A DNA stretch of 64,000 bases from Melitaea cinxia (taxonomy: Eukaryota > Arthropoda > Insecta > Lepidoptera > Nymphalidae), in assembly GCF_905220565.1 (NCBI RefSeq), contig NC_059421.1, forward strand, positions 2,366,001-2,430,000. The letters run 5' to 3'. Shown here one piece after another: positions 23,896 to 35,345 of this stretch; the stretch's first letter is position 1; every line of letters starts with the position of its first letter. Below the pieces are notes generated by a model. The model saw only the letters and a list, made by a program, of their open reading frames with translations. It made no database searches and had not been told where the DNA came from. The position numbers and the translations under genes are program-made.

Positions 23896-25769
23896 AAAAT
23901 GGAAGTCAAAGTCAGCTAGTCGTAGAAATTACAACTCAACGGTTGAGTAAATCAGCACTGATAACGTGGCATTCACGTACTGATAACACATCGATTATGT
24001 ACACAGCAAGTACTAGTTATGTAGGATGGCAGAATACTTTTAGCAATAATTAGGGTTCGAAAAATCTATACCTGTAATAAAATTGTAACATTGATAAAGT
24101 GAAGTGCACGTGGTATAGTATTTAGTATTTATACTTTATATGTACAATTAAAAATATAAAGTAAACAAAGAAAAAAACAAAAGGCTGTCTTATCGCATAA
24201 AGCAATTTCTTCCAGGCAACCTTAATAGTATTTGTGAGAAATATAACAAACAAAATTTGCTCATTGATTTGAATATAAAAAACCTCTTTTGTCAAATTAG
24301 CGAACGACTTCGAGGCGTTATTTCATAAAATACCCATTGACTTAACGTTTCAATATAAATCGTCTTCACTAAATTGTGTCCTTTTTAAAAAAAAAAGTAA
24401 AAAAAAAGTTATCCCAATCTGTCCAGTCGTTCTCAAGTTTCGCGCATTGTAAGACAATAAGCGATTTTTACATTATATGTTAAATGGATTGCAATAAAGC
24501 GTAACGCATTTTGTATTTGATAATAAGAGATAAAATTTACAGGAAATAATAAAATATGTACAATGGAAATGTTATTGCGAAAATATAAAAACAAAAATAT
24601 TAACATAACAATAACATACATTTTAATTTCAACGATTATCGGCCAACATACGACGTTGACAAAAAACTCGTCAATACTTCCTTAAATTTAAACAATTTTA
24701 GCCGACTTCAATAAAAATCGCATGCCTTCTTCAGTAAATATTACCATAACAACTCGTACCGGTTGAACAAGATGGAGTACCGTCAGCGAAACAATAATTT
24801 AATAAAATTTAAATTTGAGAAAAAAATATTGTTTGAAAGAAATTCTATATATATAAAACATTATGTAATGTTGATATAGTAACAAATCTACTACCTTCTC
24901 TATATGTGTCTAAAGTGACCCGCATCTTAAAATGAACTAAAAAAATTACTTATACTTACAAATAATCTTGAAATAGTATAGAATAATGAATGATCAAAAA
25001 CTAAATATTATTGAGATTTATTCCAAGTCCAAAAGAACGCAATGAAACAAGTATCAGCTTATGATCAATAAGAAACTTATGTCACGAGCGGGATCGAGTT
25101 CGCTCCAGCTAACGCAAATCAGTTGTTGAGTCATCGTCATCAAAAATAGTCATTTTATGTTACTTTTATTTATCTTACTAAACCGATAGATAAAAAACGC
25201 TAGCCCTAAAACGCCTAACGCCTTAAAAGATATCTATTGACTAAAAAATCGATCAATCAAATCTGTCATTAACTATTTATTCGACAAATACTTTGATAAC
25301 TCAAGTGCAGATTAATATGTATAACATTGCATCTCGTGAAAAATACCCGAATAATTTTTGATCCTGTAGGAATATCGGGATAAATATTACATTGTGTATT
25401 TTTCTAGTTCTCCAGCCATCTTATATTATCGAATTATATTAAAATCAGTTTAGAATTTATTCGGGAAAGAGTTTATAAATCTATTCATCCTCACAAAGTA
25501 CTTTTATTTTAAAAGTTTTTCCTGACGCTACACTGTCTTGCGGTCAAACAAAAACTTTAACCTACCGGCCTCATATTTTTTTCTGCTTGTAAATTGTTAT
25601 TTATAAGAAAATCGTTTTTTAAATTCTTCTTTCTTTGTACATTTTCAACAAAATATTTGATGAACAGTTTTTTTTATATATTCGTATAATGAGTATCGGC
25701 TCATTAAGTTATGATTATGATTATAGACTATCATTATTGGACCTTATTCTATCTGAAGCAGATCGACTG
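23896..25769. other. AT-rich stretch without a gene
   Basis: CCCAATCTGTCCAGTCGTTC, TCAAGTTTCGCGCATTGTAA (24.41-24.45 kb) resembles a worn Helitron body. CGAGCGGGATCGAGTTCGCT (25.09 kb) resembles a reversed SINE B-box region. No gene. Confidence 0.45.
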
Positions 25770-25975
25770 GGTAAATACCTCGACCTTACAAAAGATCACA
25801 GGTAAATAACGCTCCTTTAAAGTGTAGTTGTGTTCGTGTGGTGAGTAAGGTAGCCAGAACTCCTGGAAATGTACTGTGTTGACAGTGAGGTTGGGATCAA
25901 AATGCGCTTGTGACGCTTCTGGTGTTGCAGGCGTCTAAAAGCTACGATAGCAGCTCATCATAGTAGTGTATAAAA
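25770..25975 (-). repeat. GTCGGCAAACAAG repeat
   Basis: In reverse it shows GACCTTACAAAAGATCACAG, GTGGTGAGTAAGGTAGCCAG and CTTCTGGTGTTGCAGGCGTC. Confidence 0.65.
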
Positions 25976-26454
25976 ATTACATAAATTTAAATCGATTCCA
26001 TGGTTTTAAGCCCACTTGTATTTATCAAGCCATATTACCCTATATATGCTAATCCAAAATACTTTTTTAGTAAGTTCATTAAACTTGTTTCTTCTCGATG
26101 TACTTTATCTCATTCACGATTTTAACCGTTACTTGACACAATTATTCTTCATTCTCATTTGCATTTTTGTATTTAGTTCAAAAAATGAAATAGTAATTAC
26201 TAAGAAGTAGCGCAGACAACAGACAACTACAGGAATTGATATTTATTACAATTCGAGTTGACGCGACTAACTTCTTACCGTCGTATCTTTTATTATTATC
26301 TTTCTTTTATTTTATAAAAACCTAATATTGTCCGAAAATAACGAACACACAAAAAAAGAATGTGTGTTACACATATGAAAATTTTAAAATGCATCCACGA
26401 CAATGTCGCTGGAATGCCCACACCAACGGATACTATACGAGTAATATTTTAGTG

Positions 26455-26545
26455 CCTTAATAAGCCAGAGCCTTTAAGGGGGGTTGGAGGTAGGGTAGAC
26501 ATCGCACTTGCGATGCCTCTAGTGTTCTTTTGGGGCAGTCGTTTG
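26455..26545 (-). repeat. GTCGGCAAACAAG repeat fragment
   Basis: GCCAGAGCCTTTAAGGGGGG, TTGGAGGTAGGGTAGACATC and CTTGCGATGCCTCTAGTG match part of the reversed family. Confidence 0.45.
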
Positions 26546-27209
26546 AAAATTATGCTCTTGCATTACAGTTGTTTAAACAGTAATAATTGTACTTCTAGAC
26601 AGTGTATCAAGATAACTTACACAACATTTTAAAATAAGATTTAAAAAAATCGGATCTAATTTCGTAGTTATAAGTTAAACCAGACAGACAAGACAACTGC
26701 AAATTTGTAGCTAATTATATCGATCAGATTTTGTTTCATATAGAAACAACTCACTAAAAGACCAAAAACATAAAAATAATTGTTTTTGAGAGTTTGTTTT
26801 TAGCCTATAATATATTTTTCCATAACATCTCTACCTTCAAAAATAAGATGTTTACATTATTATACGTTAAGATAATTTAACATTTTATTTGTTAAACGCA
26901 TTTCATATTTTATTATATGTTGACATATTTTACAACGGTCCTAAACTCTGCGTCTGTTTTCGTTGCTGGAAAAAACGTTACATAGAGATAAGACTTGCAT
27001 GTACACTTACTGTAAATTATTTTAAAGAAACGTACCTATGAAGTTTAAGGGTGGTGAACGATAAAGAACACAGCTATAATATTTTTTGTACTCTCGTTAT
27101 ACTGGATAGTTTTACAGCTTTGAAAATATGACATTTGTAAAAGAAGTACCTACACCTTATATTGAAGTAGTCCACGGTAGGAAATATCTTGTTTAAAATG
27201 TGGATCAGC

Positions 27210-27385
27210 CTGATTTGGTTAATACCTAAACCTTACAGAATATCACAGCTAAACAGCTAAATAACATTGCTTTCAAGCAGTGTTGCGTAGGAGGCAGGGT
27301 GGATAACGCGCTTGCGATGCTTCTGGTGTTGCAGGCGTCTATAAGCTACGCAACGCTTGTTTGTCAACCTAGTCGTATAAAAAAA
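27210..27385 (-). repeat. GTCGGCAAACAAG repeat, internally deleted
   Basis: ACCTTACAGAATATCACAGC, CAAGCAGTGTTGCG, CGCTTGCGATGCTTCTGGTG, TTGCAGGCGTCTATAAGC and TTGTTTGTCAACCTAGTCGT are the reversed family. Confidence 0.65.
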
Positions 27386-27828
27386 TATGAATGGTATATT
27401 AACTTTCAAGTGATCTTTTTAATTTATTTTGTATTGTTTTGTTTGTATGTGTGATTATTACTCAATCTTGACAGAACGACTAAACGGATCTTGGTGTGGC
27501 ACATAAATAAGACTATAAAAGTACAAGACTAGTTTTCATCTACGAAGGAAGTACAATTTCTATAGGATATATATATATTTTTTGTTTTATACACGGTAAA
27601 TTAAAAAAAAAATACGAAAAAAATGAAACGAGAAGCGAAAAACGAAATTCCCGTATTTTGCTAGTAAGACATTTTTGTCGCAAGTCAACACCAAACGAGT
27701 TTAAGATGTCATTCATTTGTCGATAGTTGAAATATTTCCTGACAATTAATTAACAATTAAAAACAATGAAATGTCGGTATGTACGAATCGCTTTTGAATT
27801 GCAACGTGAAAGTAAATTTAAAAACTTA

Positions 27829-28225
27829 CGGTCTTACTTATAAACGTTTCTTAATTTTTAATCAATTGCTTAGCAACGGATTAGCAAAAACCTCACTTAT
27901 AAACACTATTTAGCGTTAAGAGGTCGTTAAGTAGTGTTTAAATAGCCGTCAAATTTAAACACTGCCGAGGCATAGTTTAACTCCTGCTAAGCGGCAAGAT
28001 GGCGGATTTTACATAAATCAGCTGTTATATTGTGACGTTTGATCTACTTACTTGCGTGTGTTTGTTAGAAAAAAAAAATTATCATTCTTTGTTCGTTTCT
28101 TAACTAAGTAACAGCTAATCAACGTTTATAAGTAAACAAAAGTTAAACATGGATTTGTAGCTTAAGAGCGGTTTAACTAAGCGGTGGCTAAGTATTGCTT
28201 AGCGAGATTTTTATAAGTAAGACCG
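27829..28225. mobile_element. Harbinger-like MITE (TTA duplication, 16-bp terminal inverted repeats)
   Basis: CGGTCTTACTTATAAA at the left end is repeated exactly inverted at the right end. TTA precedes (27826-27828) and follows (28226-28228), as expected for PIF/Harbinger. Length 397 bp, non-coding. Confidence 0.75.
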
Positions 28226-28307
28226 TTAAGTTTTACCGTGATAATACTCTTAACCTGGAATCTTCTTTGTTTCCGGTTTTGTCACACGGCGTTTACAATG
28301 TTATTAA

Positions 28308-28520
28308 ATGACTTCAAAAAAGGGACGCTCTCAATTCACATGTACTTTTTACGCGTGTTACCTCATAACTTTTTGATGGGTGTATCTAACTTGATGATTA
28401 TGTTTTAATCGAAAACGTTGGAGCTTTTATTTGACTGTGCACCGACTACCAATTCGTATTACTTGTTTATGTAATTGTAATAGTTTTTTTTTTTTTCGTA
28501 TGAGACCAAAGACAATTATT
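28308..28520 (+). mobile_element. AACCGACTTC element, short worn copy
   Basis: GACTTCAAAAAAGGGACGCT, CATAACTTTTTGATGGGTGT and TATTACTTGTTTATGTAATT, with worn ends. Confidence 0.5.
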
Positions 28521-28769
28521 TGTTGTAATTTTCGTTATAAATCCAGCCAATCGAATGTGTGCGATCAATTAATCTCAGTCCAAGAATTAAAATAAAAAAT
28601 TTCCTAGCTATCATTATATTTATAACTTTTATTATTATGCCAATTCAAACTCAGCGTTGCAAAACGTCTGTTTTGTGTTAACAGTTGATATTAAATATGT
28701 ACATCTGTTTAACTATTTAATCGTTATCAATGTTTCAACATGACATGTGCAATACGTTATGTACTTAAT

Positions 28770-28935
28770 ACATTTAATTTTTAGTGGATTTACTGGCGTT
28801 GTAATTAATGCAAGTTTTTTACTGTTTTTATTATATAACACATTTTATTCAAAAAATAGCTGCGGAGTTTCTTGCCAAGTCTTCACTGCAGTAACTACAT
28901 TCCGAATAGGTGGTAGATTCAATTTTAACTAATTA
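28770..28935 (-). repeat. AAAATCAAAATCAAA repeat, cut by a Helitron
   Basis: GCTGCGGAGTTTCTTGCCAA, TTCACTGCAGTAACTACATT and CCGAATAGGTGGTAGATTCA are the reversed 3' half. The sequence is interrupted at 28936 by a Helitron. The 61-codon open frame here is not a gene. Confidence 0.6.
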
Positions 28936-29286
28936 TCTATATTAATATAGAAAATAAAGATATATAAAAACTTTGTACCCCTTTTTACGAAATTATGCGG
29001 ACGGAGGATTGTGAAATTTCGCACCCTTATAGTTTATATGAAGAAGGAGTGCAGAAAGCTATTTTTTTTTTTATTATGCATAAAAAGTACATTAAACAAT
29101 AAAAAAACATTACACACACTACCATGTATTTGACACACAATACGCTTATTATACTTTTTTGTTGATTGTCAAAATCTACAGTCAAATTGGATTTTTTGAA
29201 AAAGGTTCTTTATTTTCATTATTTTTTAGTTTTCTTTAATTTAAATTTTAATTATAGTCGAATTTCGACCTCTGGGCGACCACTAG
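28936..29286 (+). mobile_element. Non-autonomous Helitron of a second family, complete
   Basis: It starts A|TCTATATTAATATAGAAAA and ends with the hairpin GTCGAATTTCGAC, then CTCTGGGCGACCACTAG|T. Length 351 bp. It is inserted in an AAAATCAAAATCAAA repeat. Confidence 0.75.
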
Positions 29287-29404
29287 TAATTAATTAATAC
29301 ATAGAATAGGATGTACAAAAACTTGTATTTGTTTAGTCTCAATAAAGCTTATTAAAAATGTACAATAATAAAAAGTTTAATTGTTTGTTTTACTTAATGA
29401 ATTA

Positions 29405-29505
29405 AATCAAACAATTTTAATTTGTATTACGAAGATTTAAAAGTATTTTAGCCTACTTGAAAAAAGTATTTCTTGATGTTGATTTTGATTTTCAACCCCT
29501 CGAGC
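29405..29505 (-). repeat. AAAATCAAAATCAAA repeat fragment
   Basis: TTTTAGCCTACTTGAAAAAA and TGATGTTGATTTTGATTTTC match the reversed start. It could be the other half of the copy at 28.8 kb, carried to the far side of the Helitron. Confidence 0.45.
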
Positions 29506-30387
29506 AGAAATAAAGATCACAGCTAATTGCGTCAACGGGCTAGTTAATAAAAATAATAGTATTAATTTTCTTTTCTTGTACATACGTACATATTTTTGCA
29601 TTACCAATATGATTAGCCAAGTAATATCAGATCAGGATTACATGAAGCACAAATAGTCTGATATGTTTGCGAAACGATCGAGAGAGGTCAACAAAGACAT
29701 ACACATCGGAAAAGTAAATAATATAAGCACATACATACGTATATAATATACACGTACATACATTTATACCAGACTAACATATAACTAAATAGTTATGTCA
29801 GAAACATAATTATGATATAATATTTTTTTTACATCGTGTAATATTTAATCACTAATATATAACCAAGGTTATTACATATTTTAATTGCACTTAATTATAT
29901 ATATTATTATTGATAAGATATTATATTATTGCATGCCTTTGCACTTTCTTTAAAAATAGAACTATACCTATTATTTTGCTTAGTAAATTAATTAATTTTA
30001 AATGTGCAAAAATATTAAATATTTAGAAAAAATAATAAAATAACTGCAATTAGTATTTTTTAACTAGTATATTTTATAATAGTATTTTTTAATTTTCAAA
30101 ATTATATTTGACAATCATCGAGCGTTAAATTAAGGCGGTAGGTGTACCTGAAACTACACCTTTAGTTCATTTGAAAAATATACGTACTTTGGGGTATATT
30201 TTGCTATTTGTGGATAAAATTTATCCAGCAAATAAGTTACGATTAGACTTTAACTGCTGGAGATAAAAGAGACCATTAGGTCTTGATTCACATCAATGAA
30301 TAACTACACCTTTAAGTTCATTTTTGTGAAGAAATATCTCATAAATAGTGTAATTAGATGGTGAAAAGGAAGAATATGTCAAAATCA

Positions 30388-30442
30388 TCTGTTGGATATC
30401 ATCATCCGTCAAACAGCGTTATCCACAACTTTTTAACAGGCC
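30388..30442 (+). repeat. Unclassified repeat, copy 1
   Basis: GTTGGATATCATCATCCGTC, AAACAGCGTTATCCACAACT and AACAGGCC match 53049-53104. Confidence 0.5.
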
Positions 30443-30821
30443 TTCAGAGGCCAGCCCTCTACAGAATATTTAGCTTATATCCAAAATGATATATGAATAT
30501 TAAAACAGCTGACAACCGTGGGATACAAAAGATAACCTTGAAATATAATACGAAAGTGAATTCAGCAAACAAGGGAGCTAAACAATTGAATATGACAAAA
30601 AATATCAAGGTGTCAAAATAATTGAGGGGATGTTACAGAAAGGGGTGGCTTTGTAATTAGAATGAGTATATAATAATAATTATTGCTTAATCATTCATAG
30701 GTAAATACGGTTTATTAAATAAAGGGATGATTTTACGGATTATTAGGCATTACCTATATCGTAAGTCGTTAGTGTGGTTATTGTATCTTGAAATTTAATT
30801 AAAAAATACTTAGTTTTTTTC

Positions 30822-30868
30822 TTGGGGAGGCCTATGTCCAGCAGTGAACTGCAATAGGCTGAACAGAC
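30822..30868 (+). repeat. RTE 3' tail fragment
   Basis: GGGGAGGCCTATGTCCAGCA followed by GTGAACTGCAATAGGCTGAA matches the RTE tail. Confidence 0.7.
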
Positions 30869-32759
30869 TGACTTATTTTTTTTTCAAACTATATTTTTCT
30901 ATAATCTCTTTATGTAGCCAGCATTTAAAAAAAATATATTCGGTAAACGATAGCATAATTATGTGTACTAATTACATAATATAATTATTTTAATATAAAA
31001 TAATCCTATTGTAGTTTATTCTCATAAAAGAACCGGCACAAGAAATCATTATACAGCCAAATTATAACCTCTTCTTGCGTCAAAGGCTGGGACTGAATAT
31101 TAATATACGCTTTTTTAAGACGCAGGTGTATTTTTCATTCCGTGAAGTTTTAATTTACTTTAACATCGAACAAAAAATTTCATTACCAAAACTATATGAT
31201 TTAAAAAATTATATGATTTAGGTTATTTTCTATTGAAATATAAATAGAGCGAGCATCATTATCAATAACTCACAAATTGGTTTCCGTACCTTATCTAAAA
31301 TATATCGAGAGATTGTGATAAAAACAGATATCGTAAAAAACGTCCGCATTTAATTTGACACATATTTTAGAACTAGGATCAATGAAACACGAGCATAGCT
31401 AGTTATTATATTTATTTAAAAAAAAATTAACTTTAAAGAAATTTAGGCGGAAAACGAAATGTCAAAAAAATTAACGAAAAATAAGACTGGCTATCGACAT
31501 TTTACTCTAAAATAGATTTTTAAAGGAGTATTTAGCTACATGTTAAATTAATGTATCGTGAGAAACTGTATAGAATTTTACATATAACAGAAACAATGAC
31601 GATATTACTCATAGAGCTCGAGTAATATTGAATGTCAAGGCAAATTATGCAAATAAATGCACATAATCCGCTAATTACGTAACATATTCGCATACGTTTG
31701 CATTTTTATTTCTTTTTTTTTACTGTCAACATGACTAAGGAGTTTTGTAACATAGAGGATTTATAATTATTATTTAAAAACATAAAATGCGTTCAAAATA
31801 TAATAATTTAATTTGCATAATAAAATAAAATAAAAAATAAATTAATTACGTTACTTTAGATACATAAAATATCATTTTAAATAAAATGGTTTTGTAAAAT
31901 AATTTAAAAAATTTAAAACAATACGATAGGTTATTTTCTACAGATAGCATTACTTTAAGCATTCATCGTTTTTTTTTTTTTCATAAAAGTTTAAAAAAGT
32001 AATCTGTCTAAAAAACGTCAAATAGGTGTGTAGAAAATATTTAACGTACCTAAATATTTAGGATAATAAGTTAATTTTTATTGAATACATTTCTGTAAAC
32101 GTGATTTTTTTCACGTAAATATAACATTATGAAAATGAACATTCTCTATTTTTTTCTCTATAAAATACTATAAGAGTTCTATTGTTAGAGTTTAAAATGC
32201 TATAAATGTATATAAATAACGTAGAAAATACAAAAAAATATACATATAAATATATTCTCTTACGAAACAACTAAATATTTTAACAAAAAAAGGACCAAAA
32301 TTAATTTCAAAATTATTAATGAAATATTTTAACGTTATCCAAGCATTACTAAATTTTAAGTATTCTCATTATTATAATTAATGTATTACATAACAAAATA
32401 ATTCGTAATCTCTTAAAATTTTTGAGTTCATTGTAATACTTTTATAAATAAAAAAAAAAACCTCACAGACAGTAAATAAAAAATAGTATATTCAAAACTC
32501 ATTATGGCGACGTAAAAAAAATTACGAAACCAAATCGTTATTTTATTATAATTTAATTATTTAATATTTGAAGCAAATTTAAGATTGTTTATTTTATTTC
32601 CGCATTCGTCATTTAAGATTTAATATTACGAGTCTATAAGAATATTATCTATTAGTTATAGGTACACGTTAATATTACAATACAATTACTTTATCAAATA
32701 ATACAATAACTTTAATACAATACTTTTACAAATAATACAATAAATTGATTGAAAACTTA

Positions 32760-32893
32760 CGCTTCAGCCTGTAATATACTAGCACTGCTGGGCATAGGTC
32801 TCTTTCCCCATGTAGGAGAAGGATCAGAGCTTAATCCACCACGCTGCTCCAATGCGGGTTGGAGGATATATTCCCTACGAATTGACTTTGAAA
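32760..32893 (-). mobile_element. tRNA-derived SINE, 5'-truncated, 12-bp target duplication
   Basis: Only the 3' part of the SINE is present (CAGCCTGTAATAT ... GGTTGGAGGATATATTCCC in plus orientation). ATTGAAAACTTA flanks it exactly at 32748-32759 and 32894-32905. Confidence 0.85.
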
Positions 32894-32964
32894 ATTGAAA
32901 ACTTATTTTTACGGAAATAAAATACAGCCTACTTTTGTAATTAAAAACTTATCACAATAAATAT

Positions 32965-33262
32965 TTAATTTAGCCTATGACACAGAACACAGACTTGCTG
33001 TGTGGCTACGGCAATAAAGAATATAGCCACCCCCTGTCTTCCCGTGGGTGTCGTAAGTGGGGACTGAGGGATAACGCAGTTCCACTACCACATTGGACTT
33101 AAAAACCCGACTGATGGCGGAATAACCATCCAACAGCTGGCTTTGAAATACATAGGCCGAAGACGAGCAGCTGCGTCTTCGGTGCGACAAAGCCAGCCCT
33201 GCAGTCACCAACTCGCCTGCCCAGCGTGGTGACGTTGGGCAAAACACACGAGTTCATGCCAT
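32965..33262 (+). repeat. RTE-tailed SINE-like repeat, 3'-truncated
   Basis: It shares the body of the complete copy at 38899-39231 (GTGTGGCTACGGCA, CTTCCCGTGGGTGTCGTAAG, GATGGCGG, CCAACAGCTGGCTTTG, ACGAGCAGCTGCGTCTTCGG) but ends just after ACACGAGTTCATGCC, before the RTE tail. The open frame on the opposite strand is not a gene. Confidence 0.75.
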
Positions 33263-33655
33263 TTTTCATATAAACACCATATTCTATTTACACGAGCCTC
33301 TTACAATGTTTCACCGGTGTTTCCTCTTTTACCAGTTGCTGATAACGCTATCTGACACTAAAGGATATCAGATATAAACTTATGGAATACATATTTTACT
33401 TTTTCACCATCTAACTCAACTTTGTCTAATATTTCTGTTCGAAATTCGAAACCAAAACTGCCAGTTTGTTAGTTAAGGTGAAACAAGCCCTCACAGTCTC
33501 TTTCACCTTCTGATGAAGCGTATCAGAACAACTAGTGAAATAGGCCCTTATAAAAAAAGTTTTTGTATACAGATCGTAAATTTTACGTCTTAGGGCGTAC
33601 TTAAAAACTGGTTAAAAACCATATGGTAGATTACCTTGATAAAATCATAGATTGA
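33263..33655. other. Non-coding stretch
   Basis: GTGAAACAAGCCCTCACAG and GTGAAATAGGCCC bracket about 70 bp (33478-33548) and may be a small worn element. Nothing else. Confidence 0.4.
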
Positions 33656-34056
33656 CTAGCGGACCCGGCAGACACTGTCCTGCCCGAAAAACCACTACCA
33701 AATTTAATTGCTTACATACCTATAGCAGCGCCACCTACCGGGCCAAATTGAGATAAAAACTACCCTATCTCCGAAGTTACAAGTTAGCCTAGAAGTTATG
33801 ACCCTAGCTCAATAGTATGACCCTGGCTCAATAGGGCCGAAAGCATGTGACCCCGGTGGCGAAGCCCCGGTGAAGAAAGCCCGGGTAAAGAGGGTAACCT
33901 CGAGGCCCGTACCCGGACAGATCCTCGGGCCTGTCAGGAAGATCCACACACACCGAAGTTGGACCAAATTACAGACGCTTACAAAATTTGATAAAAAGTA
34001 GTTTCGGAGTCTATCGCTAACATACATCGTGACACGAAATTTATTATATATATTAA
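33656..34056 (-). mobile_element. Non-autonomous Helitron with a GC-rich insert
   Basis: CTAG at 33656-33659 with a GGCAG-8 nt-CTGCC hairpin marks the minus-strand 3' end. The other end (GACACGAAATTTATTATATA, about 34056) is slightly worn. A GC-rich insert of 174 bp (33779-33952) interrupts it. Open frames here are not genes. Confidence 0.65.
33779..33952. mobile_element. GC-rich 174-bp insert flanked by an 8-bp repeat
   Basis: CCGAAGTT occurs at both edges (33771-33778 and 33953-33960), consistent with a target duplication. Inside are two 19-bp tandem units (TATGACCCTAGCTCAATAG and TATGACCCTGGCTCAATAG) and a run rich in CCCGG, CCCGT and GGGCC. No poly(A) is seen. The identity is unknown; it could be a LINE 3' piece or a small DNA element. 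Confidence 0.5.
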
Positions 34057-34090
34057 TTTATTACATATGCCTATAGCCATGCCTATGCCA

Positions 34091-34370
34091 TTAGCTGTGC
34101 CCGCGACTTCATCCGCATTTAACGAAATAATAATAATTGCTCAGTTGGCAGTGTTATAAAATTAAAAAAAAAACTGAAATAAAAGGAGCCTAAGTTACTC
34201 CTTATTACATCAGCTATCTGCCACTGAAAGTCCCGTCAAAATCGCTCCAGCCGTTTTAGAGATTAGCCGGAACAAATTTTGGTATATGTACCGTGTTTAT
34301 ATATGATTTAAGTTAAAAGCGGTTATTTTAATATTACAAACAGACACACAATTTTATTTATTTGTGTAGA
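34091..34370 (-). mobile_element. Non-autonomous Helitron, worn 3' end
   Basis: It is the same family as 19.1 kb (GCTGTGCCCGCGACTTCATC, CAGCTATCTGCCACTGAAAG, AACAGACACACAATTTTATT). CTAG has become TTAG. It lies 34 bp from the Helitron at 33.7 kb, in the same orientation. Confidence 0.7.
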
Positions 34371-35087
34371 TATATATATACGATTCTAAGCTTTTAAGAC
34401 AGATTTTACATAAAGATTCTTATTCACTCACACTCACAGTTTAATGTCAGGATCCTTTACTAATATTGTAAACTTTTAAGAACTATGTATGATAAACTAC
34501 TTAATAAATTTTCATTAAGCTTGAAAAATTGCAACTTTGTTCTCATAAAGTTATGTTCGAAAAAGAAATAAACTACTTTTTTTATCAAGCGATAAAAATA
34601 TCGAGGATGCAAAGATAGCATCTTAGCGTTCAAACAAATAAATAAATGTTTCAGATTGACGATAATAAAACTTTCACACAGAAATCACAGGTTTATCTGT
34701 TAAAGTAAATACCTAAAAAATTTAGGTCATCAGGACATAAAAATGAAAATTCGTCAATCACTGAATTGATCGATGATATTTTTTAAATCTATTTCAAGTA
34801 TTTTTTTTTTTTATGTCAGGCTGATTATAGCGCAAAGTGCATTAATGCAAACCATTAAAAATATTATAATATATGATTTAAAAATAGGTACTCTTTTGTG
34901 GAAAATTTCTTAAATTCTTTAAGCTTTTCGTAACAGATAATAATGATTATATAGATATCATAAATTATGTATTTATACATAATCATAAAAAAATTATTGC
35001 TCTACCATTTCATTGCAAGTAATAAACCATCTCTGACCATAAAATATTTTCGTACGCAGCCGCTGCATCTATACTAAAATACCTTAC

Positions 35088-35190
35088 CGCACCGAAGTTA
35101 TTTTCGTTTTCGCAATAAAACCAACGCAAGACTATACTAAACATCCAACACAAAATGCACATATACAACCTTTTTGCACAGCACTTAGCA
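35088..35190 (-). CDS. Candidate internal or second exon (uncertain)
   Basis: On the minus strand a strong acceptor (CTTTCC, T-rich tract, TTTATTTAG) precedes 103 nt ending at GTGCG|GTAAGG, a usable donor. One frame is open throughout, reading AKCCAKRLYMCILCWMFSIV, then LRWFYCENENNFGA. If it is not spliced at that donor, the frame continues to a stop at 35010. There is no good ATG at its start. It could be joined to an upstream ATG (35283) by an 82-nt intron with a weak donor, or start at the internal ATG before CILCW, which has a poor context. No family is recognised. It could be chance. Confidence 0.25.
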
Positions 35191-35272
35191 CTAAATAAAA
35201 AAATTAAAAAGGAAAGAAGTTTTAGTTTTACGGTCACGATTTTTTTTAATTCAAAAATGGAACGCTAGCAAC

Positions 35273-35345
35273 TTTTTTCTCATTTTGGTGTGCGGCACCT
35301 ACCGGTCGTGACACGACTGTTCCGCTCCGCTCGCAAACTAAACTG
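35273..35345 (-). promoter_or_regulatory. Candidate core promoter, first exon and short coding start
   Basis: On the minus strand an insect-type initiator TCAGTT lies at 35346-35341 (start near 35344). A DPE-like AGTCGT follows at +27 to +32, one base off the usual spacing. The region is clearly GC-richer than its neighbours. About 60 nt downstream, CACCAAAATG (a good insect start context) opens a frame MRKK that stops after ten codons unless spliced at a weak GTTGCT donor. A GTAGGT donor in the leader, near 35305, is an alternative. Confidence 0.3.

Larger units (their letters stand above)
29506..32747. other. Long AT-rich stretch
   Basis: It contains the listed RTE tail (30822) and unclassified repeat (30388). 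31030-31090 (AAAGAACCGGCACAAGAAAT, ATAACCTCTTCTTGCG) looks like a dispersed repeat. No gene is supported. Confidence 0.5.

Noticed and set aside
32975..33247. 90-codon open frame, minus strand
   Set aside because: It reads the RTE-tailed SINE-like repeat; the same frame recurs in the copy at 38.9 kb.
35010..35237. 75-codon open frame taken as one unspliced secreted protein
   Set aside because: Its first codon is GTG and there is no upstream ATG in frame; only a spliced reading is plausible, listed at low confidence.
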